Assembly: GCA_946401725.1 (NCBI GenBank)
Contig: CAMIVE010000018.1
Span: 1-35,001 of the forward strand
Source of the DNA: an uncultured Bacteroidales bacterium
GTDB taxonomy: Bacteria > Bacteroidota > Bacteroidia > Bacteroidales > P3
Length of the DNA: 35,001 nucleotides
Direction of reading: 5' to 3'
The notes below the pieces were generated by a model. It was not told the origin of the DNA. It saw only the letters and a program-made list of their open reading frames with translations, and did no database searches. This document shows positions 24,264 to 32,172 of the stretch, piece by piece; position 1 is the stretch's first letter; each line of letters begins with the position of its first letter. Made by a program: the position numbers and the translations under genes.

Positions 24264-25256
24264 TTACTCCGCTTCCTTATATCCCAACTTCTCGGCGTTT
24301 GCGTAGCATTCTTTTGCTTTGGCTTTGTCTCCGGCCAGTTCATAGGCCAAACCAAGGTTGTATGCTGCTTCGGCGTATTGCGGGTCGCACTGGAGCGCTT
24401 TCTGGAAGAATTCGATGGCATTGGGATAGTCCTCGTAGAAAACCATCTCGAGGTAGCCGCGGTTATGCCAGGCGTATTTGAAAGTAGAGTCAAGGACGTT
24501 GATTTTGGCATAGTATTCGTTGGCTTTTTCCGCCTCTTCAACATCTTGGTAAAGCAGTCCGAGAGCATAGAGCACGTTGATGTTTTCTGGCTGTAGTTTC
24601 AAGGCTGTGTTGAGGTATTCGAGACCCAGTTTGTTCCGGTGCTGTGCATAGAGCATACCCAACTCCTCGTAAGCGGGTTCGTAGTCGGGGTAGAGGTCGA
24701 TGAGTTTGCGGAAATAGAATACCGCGTTGGCGGTGTCTTTAGCCTCTTTGTAGATAAAACCTTTGATAAAAAGCGCGGTCTGGTTGTTCGGGTCCTGTTC
24801 GGTAACCTTGTTGAGGTTTTCCATGGCAAGTTCGTGGTTGCCGCTATAATAGGCAATCTCGCCCATCTTCAGATGTGCTTCGAAGTTGTTTTCGTCCAGT
24901 TGCAAGGCTTTCCGGAGGGCAGTATAGCTTTCGCCGGTGTTGCCGATGCTGAAATAGGCATCGCCAAGCGCAATGTAGTATTCGGCATGATCCGGATCGA
25001 TGCTGATAGCCTTGTTGAGGTCGTTGATGGCCTCTTTGAAATATTGCGAGTGGTTTTTCTGCTTGCCGAGAGCGATAAGTGTTTTACCTCGCTGATAGTG
25101 CAGGTTGGCGTCGTCGGGATGTTTCTTGATTTTAGCGTCAAGGTATTCGATGGCTTCTTCAGGGGATAATTTGTCGATGTCGATTTCAGGGCCGCATGCA
25201 GCGAAGAATAGTGTGAAAACAGAAGCGAGTAAAAGGAGATATGTTTTTTTCTTCAT
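24264..25256 (-). CDS. TPR-repeat lipoprotein
   Basis: The 330-residue product starts at MKKKTYLLLL (25256) and has a good lipobox (FFAAC) near residue 21, so it is probably anchored in the envelope. An in-frame ATG 13 codons upstream gives a worse leader. The mature part is made of about eight to nine tetratricopeptide repeats, with the usual W/Y-G-A-P spacing (YYIALGDAYFSIGNTGESYTAL, INVLYALGLLYQDVEEAEKA, AAYNLGLAYELAGDKAKAKE). TPR arrays bind partner proteins; no partner can be named. It is transcribed toward the M20-to-comEC run but is separated by a repeat-bearing spacer. Confidence 0.88.
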   Translation of the reverse strand: MKKKTYLLLLASVFTLFFAACGPEIDIDKLSPEEAIEYLDAKIKKHPDDANLHYQRGKTLIALGKQKNHSQYFKEAINDLNKAISIDPDHAEYYIALGDAYFSIGNTGESYTALRKALQLDENNFEAHLKMGEIAYYSGNHELAMENLNKVTEQDPNNQTALFIKGFIYKEAKDTANAVFYFRKLIDLYPDYEPAYEELGMLYAQHRNKLGLEYLNTALKLQPENINVLYALGLLYQDVEEAEKANEYYAKINVLDSTFKYAWHNRGYLEMVFYEDYPNAIEFFQKALQCDPQYAEAAYNLGLAYELAGDKAKAKECYANAEKLGYKEAE

Positions 25257-25358
25257 GCAACAGAAACTCTTTTTTTGAAAAAAAATTTTATTCAAATGAA
25301 ACTTTTCTTTTCAGATTACGTAAACCAAGGCGTGCTTACTTATTTCAAAGATGTATTT

Positions 25359-26399
25359 TTAGCGGGACGACTTTAGGGGAGTCCCGCTTTTTTTATTCAT
25401 GTTTGTTCTGATATGTCTATAGATAGTCGCCAGACCTATAGGTAGGGCGATGGCGAGGATGGTGCCGCCAACCAGCAGTACGCCAAAAGGTGTCTTTTCA
25501 AGAATTCCCGCCTGGTGCAGCAGCCAGCAGCTTCCCCAAATGATGAACATCTGAAGCAAGTAGATGATATAGCAGTCTTTCGATATGGCTGTGAGCGTTT
25601 TTCGAACCGGGCCGATTTTCTGCAGTGCCATGGAGAGCAGGTAGAAGAACGGCAGCGAAGCCACCCCTGTTACCGTAGTCCACCATCCCAACTGATGGAT
25701 ACCGAATCCTATGGCATATCCTTCGGTGCTGATCCAGATGCTGTAGGCAACGAAAGGCAGTGATAGTAATGCCCAGAGCCAGCGTTTGGCATTGCGGATA
25801 TCGTCAATCCATTGGGCGCAGAGCACGCCGAGGCAGTAGAAGAAAGTGTATTGGCAGAATTCGTTGGCGCAGAGGAATGTGCTGCCGTCGATCATGGCAA
25901 GGAATAGCGCTCCGATACAACACAGCACTTGAACCAGTTGAGGCAGACGGAAGAAAAGGGGCGATATTAGATAATATCCAAAGAGGATATAGATATACCA
26001 GAGGAATGCGGTCTCACTCCAACGAGGGTAGAGTAGGAGGGTGCGCAGCGAATGCCACAGGTAGTCGACCGAAAGCGGTGCATGGCGAAAGAATGGAGAG
26101 ATTATCGCCACCGCCATTCCGATGACAAGAAACCATATGAAGAACTTTTTGAATTTCCGCCAGATATATTTTCCATATTCAAGTGGCGATTGAACCTCTT
26201 TGTAGGTATATCGAATCAAGAATGCCGAAAGGAAAACGAACAGTTCCATATGGAAAGAGTAGATCCAATGGTGGAGTCCGTCGGCATACCATTTGGGTTC
26301 AACCCCCACGCTGAAATGCCCTAACACCACCAGCGTCATCGCAAGCCCGACCATCATGTCGATATGCACTAAACGTTGTTTAGTTGAAGTAGATGTCAT
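25359..26399 (-). CDS. Membrane acyltransferase, acyltransferase-3 family (OafA/WecH-like)
   Basis: The 346-residue protein has about ten membrane helices. The family marks are an early RLVHIDMMVGLAMTLVVLGH (R/D and catalytic His in xLGH) and IYSFHMELFVFLSAFL, the F.M..FF..SG-like block. These enzymes move acetyl or other acyl groups from a cytoplasmic donor to sugars of O-antigen, capsule or other glycans. The C-terminus is basic and cytoplasmic-looking. It follows the polysaccharide export permease gene after a 177-base spacer, so modification of that polysaccharide is the likely job. It is unrelated in sequence to the MBOAT gene four to five kilobases downstream. Confidence 0.87.
   Translation of the reverse strand: MTSTSTKQRLVHIDMMVGLAMTLVVLGHFSVGVEPKWYADGLHHWIYSFHMELFVFLSAFLIRYTYKEVQSPLEYGKYIWRKFKKFFIWFLVIGMAVAIISPFFRHAPLSVDYLWHSLRTLLLYPRWSETAFLWYIYILFGYYLISPLFFRLPQLVQVLCCIGALFLAMIDGSTFLCANEFCQYTFFYCLGVLCAQWIDDIRNAKRWLWALLSLPFVAYSIWISTEGYAIGFGIHQLGWWTTVTGVASLPFFYLLSMALQKIGPVRKTLTAISKDCYIIYLLQMFIIWGSCWLLHQAGILEKTPFGVLLVGGTILAIALPIGLATIYRHIRTNMNKKSGTPLKSSR
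25361..25394 (+). terminator. Terminator-like hairpin with T-run, antisense to the end of the acyltransferase gene
   Basis: AGCGGGAC and GTCCCGCT form an 8-base-pair stem around a 12-base loop, followed by seven T residues on the plus strand. It overlaps the last codons and the stop of the minus-strand gene. No plus-strand gene is seen to its left. On the minus strand an A-run precedes and no T-run follows. Confidence 0.5.
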
Positions 26400-26516
26400 A
26401 TCAATGTGATGTTTATAACGAACACTAATCTCTCGAATCTAACGAATCATTATTAGTGCAAATAGTATCATTCTGGATTATAGTTGGATGGATTTTAAGA
26501 CCATAGAACAGCCAAA

Positions 26517-26574
26517 AAATTCGTGTTATTCGTGCAATTCGTGTTTGAGAAGTATTTCCGTGTTTTCCGTGTGA
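26517..26574. repeat. ATTCGTGTT-type short repeats downstream of wzm
   Basis: The text AATTCGTGTT / ATTCGTGCA / ATTCGTGTTT is three near-identical 9-10 base units in a row (26517-26546). TTTCCGTGTT / TTCCGTGTG follows at 26556-26574. It lies in the 177-base spacer between the wzm stop and the acyltransferase start; the remaining bases show no gene. Confidence 0.75.
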
Positions 26575-26576
26575 GA

Positions 26577-27452
26577 TTAAACCGTATCAATGAAGTTGCG
26601 TTCCGCTTTGGAGAAGACCAGCAGGCCGATAAACATGGTGACAACCAGACAGCCCGTGCAATAGAGCAGTCCCATCCAGTCCATCTGTCCGATGCCCGTG
26701 ATGGAGTATCGCCACGATTCGAAAACACCGCTGAGCGGGTTCAGTTTCAGTATCCAGCCGTAACTTTTGTCGGCGGCAATGCTCATCGGATAGATGATAG
26801 GCGTGGCGTACATCAGCAGACTCATTCCGAAGCCTACAAGGTTGTTCAGGTCGCGGTATTTCACGGTCATAGATGATATGATCATTCCCCACGACATGGC
26901 CGTAAGCGCTAACAGCAGCAGATAGACGGGGAACATCAGCAGTTCCCAGCGAGGACAGAGCGGTGCGCCGGTTATCACGTAGTATACATAGACAATTATG
27001 AGCAGCAGCAGTTGAATGCCGAAGGTTACAAGCGACGAGGTCATTCCCGCCAGTGGGATGATAAGTCGTGGAAAATAGACCTTGCCGAAGATACCTGCAT
27101 TGGCAGCCAGTACATTGCTGTTCTGTCCGAAACAGGCGTTGAAGTATCCCCACATCAGGATGCCGCTGAGGTAGAACACCGCCTGGGGAACGCCGCCTGT
27201 CGATATGCCTGCCAGTCCGCCGAAAACGAACATGTACATGATGGTGGTAAATATGGGGCTGATGAAGAACCACGCCAGACCTAGCACTGTCTGCTTGTAC
27301 ACTGTCACAATGTTGCGACGCACATAGATGGTGAAGAGGTCGCGGTATTCCCACATCTCCCGCAGGTTGAATTCCATGAATTTCTTCCGCGGCTCAAGGA
27401 TGGCAGTCCATTGTTCCTGCTCTTGGGTATTGTTAGTTTTTATTTCTGACAT
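26577..27452 (-). CDS. wzm: Polysaccharide ABC-2 export permease (Wzm type)
   Basis: The 291-residue product has about six membrane helices and the ABC-2 permease marks: an N-terminal amphipathic stretch (FNLREMWEYRDLFTIYVRR), VYKQTVLGLAWFFISPIFTT, NAGIFGKVYFPRLIIPLAG, and MSWGMIISSMTVKYRDLNNL with ATPIIYPMS. It would pair with a Wzt ATPase to export an undecaprenyl-linked O-antigen or other glycan. No Wzt gene is adjacent or elsewhere in the window, which is unusual. The upstream neighbour is hipA, across a spacer with short repeats; downstream is the acyltransferase gene. Confidence 0.9.
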   Translation of the reverse strand: MSEIKTNNTQEQEQWTAILEPRKKFMEFNLREMWEYRDLFTIYVRRNIVTVYKQTVLGLAWFFISPIFTTIMYMFVFGGLAGISTGGVPQAVFYLSGILMWGYFNACFGQNSNVLAANAGIFGKVYFPRLIIPLAGMTSSLVTFGIQLLLLIIVYVYYVITGAPLCPRWELLMFPVYLLLLALTAMSWGMIISSMTVKYRDLNNLVGFGMSLLMYATPIIYPMSIAADKSYGWILKLNPLSGVFESWRYSITGIGQMDWMGLLYCTGCLVVTMFIGLLVFSKAERNFIDTV

Positions 27453-27501
27453 AAGATAATAAATATGTCTGTGGTTGTTCTAAATATTTAATTTTTTTTT
27501 T

Positions 27502-27527
27502 GTGTTATTCGTGCAATTTGTGTTCAC
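27502..27527. repeat. Second copy of the GTGTTATTCGTGCAATT repeat, upstream of wzm
   Basis: Bases 27502-27524 match 26523-26545 at 22 of 23 positions in the same orientation. Together the copies flank the wzm gene as direct repeats. The rest of the 155-base spacer between wzm and hipA is AT-rich with no gene. Confidence 0.8.
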
Positions 27528-27607
27528 TAAAAATGCAAGTATTATTTTTTCGCATCATTTCTCTTTGCTGTTTATTTTCGCAATAATCACCTTGCAGCCT
27601 GTTCGCG

Positions 27608-28693
27608 TCAATCAGTGTGGTGGACAGCAGACTTGACTTCTTCGATTATCTGAATACAACGTTGGCGTGTCATTTTTGTGTTCATACCTACAGTGACAAA
27701 GTCTTCGTCGGTAGGCATCCCTTTAAAGTTGGTTGTTGTGGCGTGTTCACCCAGTGTTTTGTCTGGAGTGAGGTCGTAAGCTGGCGCCAGTCTCCAAATG
27801 CCATCTTGACAGATGAAACTGAAGTTTCTGGCATGGTCATCGAAATTGCCTATATAATGGTTGAAAACCATTCTACGAAACTGTTGTTCAACGGCTGACG
27901 ATGATTGTGTGAGGAATCCGGTTAACTGTAGCAGGCTATGGTAATCCATCTTGGGAGGGGAGAGAGGCTCGTTTAGCAAACCGCTGGCAGTGGCCATATG
28001 CAGTCTGTTGCCATTGTCATCAATGTCGAATCGTTTTGTGGCAAAATACTTGCCTTCGAAAAGTCGGAACTCAGGTACTTCAACGCCTGCTGCAACAGCT
28101 AACTCATTGCAATGATACTCTTTAAGAGCAATGTCTGCAGGATCGTAAGTGTGACGAAATTTCACGAGCCAGTGTCCGGATTGGTCGCTGTAAAGGCATT
28201 TAGGTCTTATACCTCCGGAATTACCACTATAATGAAAAAGAATGTCAGACCCGCTGTCGGTTTGTTCAGAGAGAATGTCGAGAGCAAGAGACTGCAATTG
28301 GTCTAGGGTTAATTTTGAAGTATTACTTGAAATTTTAGTTTCAGGAACATAGCATAAGGCGCCCATTCCCGAAGAGCCCACAAGACTTAATTTCTGTATA
28401 GGGGAAAGACTATGGTATTCAATGCCTATTTTGTGCAACACTTTAAGCAGGAGATATTCGCCATATCCGCCGGGTAGACTATCCTCAAAAATACCAAAAT
28501 TGCCATTGAATGGTCTCCATTGGGCAGAGAAAAGCCCTGGTTTCAAAGGTAGGTGTAAGGGTGAAATGGAGAAACCATTGTTGAGCCATTCAGAAGCGTA
28601 TTCAAATTGACAGCAGGAACCATTCCCCATTGATAAGGTTCCAACCTTTTTATTGTGGTATAATATATTGACGGATTGAATATTGCTGATCAT
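27608..28693 (-). CDS. hipA: HipA-family serine/threonine kinase toxin
   Basis: The 361-residue product has an N-terminal Couple_hipA-like part (LPLKPGLFSAQWRPFNGNFGIFEDSLPGGYG) and a HipA C-terminal kinase domain. Key motifs are SGNSGGIRPK (Gly-rich loop), WLVKFRH (ATP-binding Lys), YFATKRFDI, GNFDDHARNFSF (catalytic Asp D285) and LAPAYDLTP (metal-binding Asp). It is shorter than E. coli HipA (440 residues), but all kinase motifs are present. Known HipA kinases phosphorylate GltX or other aminoacyl-tRNA synthetases and cause growth arrest; the target here is unknown. It starts nine bases after the hipB stop, so the pair forms a toxin-antitoxin operon. Confidence 0.88.
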   Translation of the reverse strand: MISNIQSVNILYHNKKVGTLSMGNGSCCQFEYASEWLNNGFSISPLHLPLKPGLFSAQWRPFNGNFGIFEDSLPGGYGEYLLLKVLHKIGIEYHSLSPIQKLSLVGSSGMGALCYVPETKISSNTSKLTLDQLQSLALDILSEQTDSGSDILFHYSGNSGGIRPKCLYSDQSGHWLVKFRHTYDPADIALKEYHCNELAVAAGVEVPEFRLFEGKYFATKRFDIDDNGNRLHMATASGLLNEPLSPPKMDYHSLLQLTGFLTQSSSAVEQQFRRMVFNHYIGNFDDHARNFSFICQDGIWRLAPAYDLTPDKTLGEHATTTNFKGMPTDEDFVTVGMNTKMTRQRCIQIIEEVKSAVHHTD

Positions 28694-28702
28694 AGAATGA
28701 AT

Positions 28703-29014
28703 CTATATACCTCTTTTTCTGTTACGGTTGCGGTTCAACTCCAGAAGTTCTTCCATCGTATCGTATTTAGGCATAGAGAGAAGTTGCATTATTTCTTCGG
28801 AATATCCAAGTGCTTTAGCCAGCTTGACATACGATTCTAATGAAATAGCATGTTTTAATTCAAATCGTTGTATTGTAGATGCCGGTACTCCGCTAAGTTC
28901 GGAAAGACTTTTTGTGGATAGTTTTTTTTCCAGTCTACGTGTTCGCATATTTTCTGCCAGCTTTTGCATAGTAAGCTGCAAAGGATATGGATCAAAGTTG
29001 TATTGTTTATGCAT
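28703..29014 (-). CDS. hipB: HipB-like antitoxin, XRE-family helix-turn-helix repressor
   Basis: The 103-residue product has a helix-turn-helix of the Cro/CI type at about residues 15-72 (AENMRTRRLEKKLSTKSLSELSG, then PASTIQRFE as recognition helix). The C-terminal stretch ends in Arg/Asn-rich RNRNRKRGI. It should bind HipA and repress the operon from the inverted repeats just upstream; one repeat arm covers its own start codon. The order hipB then hipA is the usual one. It is placed between a surface-polysaccharide membrane gene and wzm. Confidence 0.85.
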   Translation of the reverse strand: MHKQYNFDPYPLQLTMQKLAENMRTRRLEKKLSTKSLSELSGVPASTIQRFELKHAISLESYVKLAKALGYSEEIMQLLSMPKYDTMEELLELNRNRNRKRGI

Positions 29015-29069
29015 AATATAATATGTTTAAATGCGGATTATTATTTATAAAACGACTTATATTATGCAT
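29009..29069 (-). promoter_or_regulatory. Inverted-repeat operator candidate of hipBA
   Basis: ATGCATAATATAA (29009-29021) and TTATATTATGCAT (29057-29069) are perfect 13-base inverted arms, 35 bases apart; the left arm includes the hipB start codon. A second small dyad, CATTA-N5-TAATG, lies at 29067-29081. These fit paired repressor sites for autoregulation. No perfect TAnnTTTG promoter element was found nearby. Confidence 0.6.
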
Positions 29070-29116
29070 TATTGTGTAATGTGTTGATATTTTTTGTCAT
29101 TTGTGTTCAAAAGAAG

Positions 29117-30385
29117 TTAATACGTGCGAAAGAAATGTGTTGCCTTTTCGAATGTGGAGCCGAGCAGGATGACGAAAAGAGGATATACGGGCAATAATAA
29201 TCTCTCGTGTGCTTCGCTGGCATAGAGTATGATACCAACGCATTGTGCGGCGGTAAAAAGAATTAGGACTGCTGCTAAAAGCGGTATTGTTCTTCTGTGT
29301 AGTAGATATCCTATTAAAGCCAGACAAGAAAGGAGGACAATACCGTAGAAGATAGATAGTGGCAATGTGAGAAATAAGGAACTGACAAACAAGATGGTAG
29401 ACAAATGCGTATGTGTATTTACTGAGGCGTTGAAACGTTTGTCGAAACTGCCGGCGGTGATCATCACTTGATGTCGTCTTAGCATATTTTCGTTTCCTTC
29501 TATCATTTCATTGCAACCATCTGCGATTAGTTTAAGGCTCTTATGGTCCGAGACAATTGTGTTGTAAACAGGTGCATAATTGCCACCCCATTGCTCATCA
29601 ATATTACGTAGTACTTGTTCGGCTTGCGGATTGCCGACCTTTTCGATGTTCCAAGCACCGCTCCGTTTCAAATTATATATGTCGTTGCATACAAAACTGA
29701 TGGAAGAGGTTAACACGCCATATTTTTTCTCATAAGCTTTGCAATAGCCGAAAAAAACCGCTACGCACAACAACGTTAGAACCAGTGAAAAGGTTTGCAA
29801 TAATCTACGATTGTTTCTAATCCACAGCACAAACCATACAAATGGCAGTATGGCAAAAAGAAAAATAAAAGAAGGTCGCAGAAAAACGAGTAGCAGAGTT
29901 GTGATAAAAATCCCAATAGACAGCCAAAATGAAGGTTTATCAATGTATCTGCACACTAAATTGGTAATAATAACACAACCGGAAATACTCAATGATTCTG
30001 TCATCAACTCATTACACCATCCAGGAGCCACACAGACAACATAAAGCAGCAAAACAACTTCCTGTATGAGACGACTATGAATAATGTACCTGCTTACATT
30101 CCTTAAAGATGCAACGGATATCAGATAAACAATACTTTGAAGGAAAATAATACCGGTAACACCTCCTTTGTCGCCAAAACAGACATTGAATAACTTGAGC
30201 AAAAACGGATAAACAGGCGTTCTTAAACAATCCAGTTGTCCGTTCCATAGGTTATCACCTGCGAGGAAGTAGAACGGAGTGTCGAATCCGTCGATGCGAG
30301 GCGTTAAATCATACAGAACAAGTATGGTAACAGCAATGATCCAAAACCAAAAAGGTTTAATGAAAAAATCTGCAGTTTTTTTCAT
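29117..30385 (-). CDS. Polytopic membrane protein, GT-C glycosyltransferase-like (ArnT/PMT-like)
   Basis: The 422-residue product has about ten to eleven membrane helices. The first loop carries TPRIDGFDTPFYF and LDCLRTPVYPFLLKLF, and the C-terminus ASEAHERLLLPVYPLFVILL. The early acidic loop and the E-R-x-x-L-P-x-Y-P block resemble lipid-linked-sugar GT-C enzymes of the PMT/ArnT group. The middle loop (about 220-320) is soluble and periplasmic-looking. Role in glycan transfer or polymerisation is inferred from the neighbours. It overlaps the upstream glycosyltransferase gene by four bases (ATGA), so it is coupled to it. A polymerase-like role (Wzy) is a less likely alternative. Confidence 0.72.
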   Translation of the reverse strand: MKKTADFFIKPFWFWIIAVTILVLYDLTPRIDGFDTPFYFLAGDNLWNGQLDCLRTPVYPFLLKLFNVCFGDKGGVTGIIFLQSIVYLISVASLRNVSRYIIHSRLIQEVVLLLYVVCVAPGWCNELMTESLSISGCVIITNLVCRYIDKPSFWLSIGIFITTLLLVFLRPSFIFLFAILPFVWFVLWIRNNRRLLQTFSLVLTLLCVAVFFGYCKAYEKKYGVLTSSISFVCNDIYNLKRSGAWNIEKVGNPQAEQVLRNIDEQWGGNYAPVYNTIVSDHKSLKLIADGCNEMIEGNENMLRRHQVMITAGSFDKRFNASVNTHTHLSTILFVSSLFLTLPLSIFYGIVLLSCLALIGYLLHRRTIPLLAAVLILFTAAQCVGIILYASEAHERLLLPVYPLFVILLGSTFEKATHFFRTY

Positions 30386-31296
30386 TTTACAGATAATTGC
30401 TTTGATTTGTATATAATGTCATATAGAAAGAAATATAGAAAGTGCCGTTTATAGCAACGTATATAGTCTGCAAAGCTGCCAATAGTTTTACGGAAATTAG
30501 AATATGCTCTTTTATGTCCCAACTGAACATGCTGATAACTAGTTTTATTTTCGAAAGGAAAGTTAGACGGGATATTGCACAGCGGACGATGGATATTGCT
30601 GAAGATTTCTGGATGTTGGAGTTGGTAACTTATCCCGGCTTGTTGGTTTTCGTGTAAACGATATTGTATAAGTGTTTTGTTGATGTATCCCAATTTATTG
30701 TTATCCAATGCTTTCAAAGCAATGCAATAATCGTGAAGCACATTGTCGTTATTGCAATATTTGGCAAACGGGAACCTGATTTCTTTTCGAAAAGCCATTG
30801 TGGCTCCAGTAGCCTTATTGATGAAAAAGGTTTCTAGAGGAAGCCCTTTATCAAAAAATTTCCGCATTTTTTTATTGAAACCAATACATTCCCATAAAGT
30901 CTTTTCAGAAAAAGGTTCTTCATTGTCTTTGATAAGAGTCGCGTCTGTAAATACGGCCGATTTGTGTGGATTGGTCTCAAACCATGATACAATAGTTTTT
31001 ACTTTGTAGGGATTCCAGATATCATCTTGGTCAGATAAAAAAATAATGTCTCCTTTGCATAAGGAGACTGCTAATTCAAAGTTAGCACATACACCAAGGT
31101 TATAAGCATTCCTGTGGATAATAATGTTTGTAGAATTATTTTGTTTTATTTCGTCAATGATAGCAATTGTATTGTCTGTTGATCCGTCATCACATATAAC
31201 TATTTCATCCACAGGTGTGGATTGCTTTAAAATAGAATTAATTTGAGTGGTGATGTATTTCTCACCATTGTATGTGCATAGTGCGACAGAAAGCAT
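30382..31296 (-). CDS. GT2 glycosyltransferase, rhamnosyltransferase-like
   Basis: The 304-residue product begins directly with the GT-A fold (MLSVALCTYNGEKYI). ICDDGSTDNT is the nucleotide-binding block, and LSDQDDIWNPYKV is the SDQDD form of the DxD motif typical of rhamnosyltransferase-like GT2 enzymes. The acceptor side shows TGATMAFRKEI and HDYCIALKAL, close to the usual catalytic ED or HD region. It works on the cytoplasmic face on a lipid-linked glycan. The sugar cannot be fixed from sequence. It ends in the four-base overlap with the membrane GT-C-like gene and follows the next GT2 gene by 15 bases. Confidence 0.88.
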   Translation of the reverse strand: MLSVALCTYNGEKYITTQINSILKQSTPVDEIVICDDGSTDNTIAIIDEIKQNNSTNIIIHRNAYNLGVCANFELAVSLCKGDIIFLSDQDDIWNPYKVKTIVSWFETNPHKSAVFTDATLIKDNEEPFSEKTLWECIGFNKKMRKFFDKGLPLETFFINKATGATMAFRKEIRFPFAKYCNNDNVLHDYCIALKALDNNKLGYINKTLIQYRLHENQQAGISYQLQHPEIFSNIHRPLCNIPSNFPFENKTSYQHVQLGHKRAYSNFRKTIGSFADYIRCYKRHFLYFFLYDIIYKSKQLSVK

Positions 31297-31311
31297 AATT
31301 GCTACAGTAGG

Positions 31312-32172
31312 TTAAAGATGTCTTTTTATTGTCTGGATTAATACCTTTGGGTGCAAGATGCAATTTCCCAATTTATATTCACGAGAGTGCTTTTTATAAT
31401 AATCCGATATTGATTCTGTTATTTCTTCGATTAGTGGTATGCCATCTTTATCCAGATTAATACCGCGACGGCGGAAGGCATCGGTTTTTGCAATAATCTC
31501 CCAATGGGTGGCTCTCAATGCATTATTTCCCAATGTCGTGTTTTTCCCGGTATTTCCACGATAGTAATATAATGGCTTGTCAATGAAGAGAGTTTCTCCA
31601 ACCTCCTCAAGTTTGAAATACAAGTCCAGGTCTTCGGCTGCACGCAGATTTGGGTTCATCCCCTCTGTCATGTCGTAAAATCTCTTCTTAAAAGTGACAA
31701 AGTGGGAAATGGCACCGCGTTTATAATCCAGGAAGGTCCTGCCTTCAGGTATTATACATTGATGATTTGAAACATATTGCGGTGTTAACTTTTTGTCGCA
31801 CATGTAGTATCGAGAATATACAAGGGCTGTTGTGGGGTGGGAGAGATGCTCATTGACCATGGTTTCGACAGCATCTGGAGTCAATGCATCGTCTGCATCA
31901 AGAAAACCGCATATCTCGCCGTTGGCATTTTCAATGCATTTCCTCTTGGTGAAACCGCAGCCGTGATTTAAATCATTATAGAAAATATGCACATTTTCGA
32001 CATTCTCCAATTCGTGAAGAATGCGCATTGAATCATCAGTGGAGCCGTCATCAACAATGATGATTTCAATGTTGTTATATGTTTGTTTGGCTACGCTGGC
32101 AAGAGCATCCTTAATAACCTTACCATCGTTGTGGTTGGCCACTAGTATCGAGAAAAGAGGACACTCACTCAT
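31312..32172 (-). CDS. GT2 glycosyltransferase
   Basis: The 286-residue product has FSILVANHNDGKVI, IIVDDGSTDDSMRI, FLDADDALTPDAV (DxDD metal site) and NLRAAEDLDLYFKLEEVG (catalytic ED), the full GT2 set. The C-terminus REYKLGNCILHPKVLIQTIK is a short amphipathic tail shared with two other transferases of this locus. Its ATG overlaps the stop of the upstream GT2 gene by eight bases (ATGAGTGA), so translation is coupled. A sugar-adding step for the surface polysaccharide is inferred. Confidence 0.9.
   Translation of the reverse strand: MSECPLFSILVANHNDGKVIKDALASVAKQTYNNIEIIIVDDGSTDDSMRILHELENVENVHIFYNDLNHGCGFTKRKCIENANGEICGFLDADDALTPDAVETMVNEHLSHPTTALVYSRYYMCDKKLTPQYVSNHQCIIPEGRTFLDYKRGAISHFVTFKKRFYDMTEGMNPNLRAAEDLDLYFKLEEVGETLFIDKPLYYYRGNTGKNTTLGNNALRATHWEIIAKTDAFRRRGINLDKDGIPLIEEITESISDYYKKHSREYKLGNCILHPKVLIQTIKRHL

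Noticed and set aside
25257-25358. Promoter candidates before the TPR lipoprotein (TTCATTTG, CATCTTTG)
   Set aside because: Both miss one base of TAnnTTTG, and the TTG spacing is 25 bases or absent.
26587-27354. Minus-strand open frame of 255 codons inside wzm
   Set aside because: It is a different frame of the same strand, His/Arg/Cys-rich, while the overlapping frame gives a clear ABC-2 permease.
26577-29014. hipBA plus repeats as a transposon or integrated element
   Set aside because: No transposase, integrase or terminal inverted repeats were seen; the flanking repeats are short and of a common spacer type.
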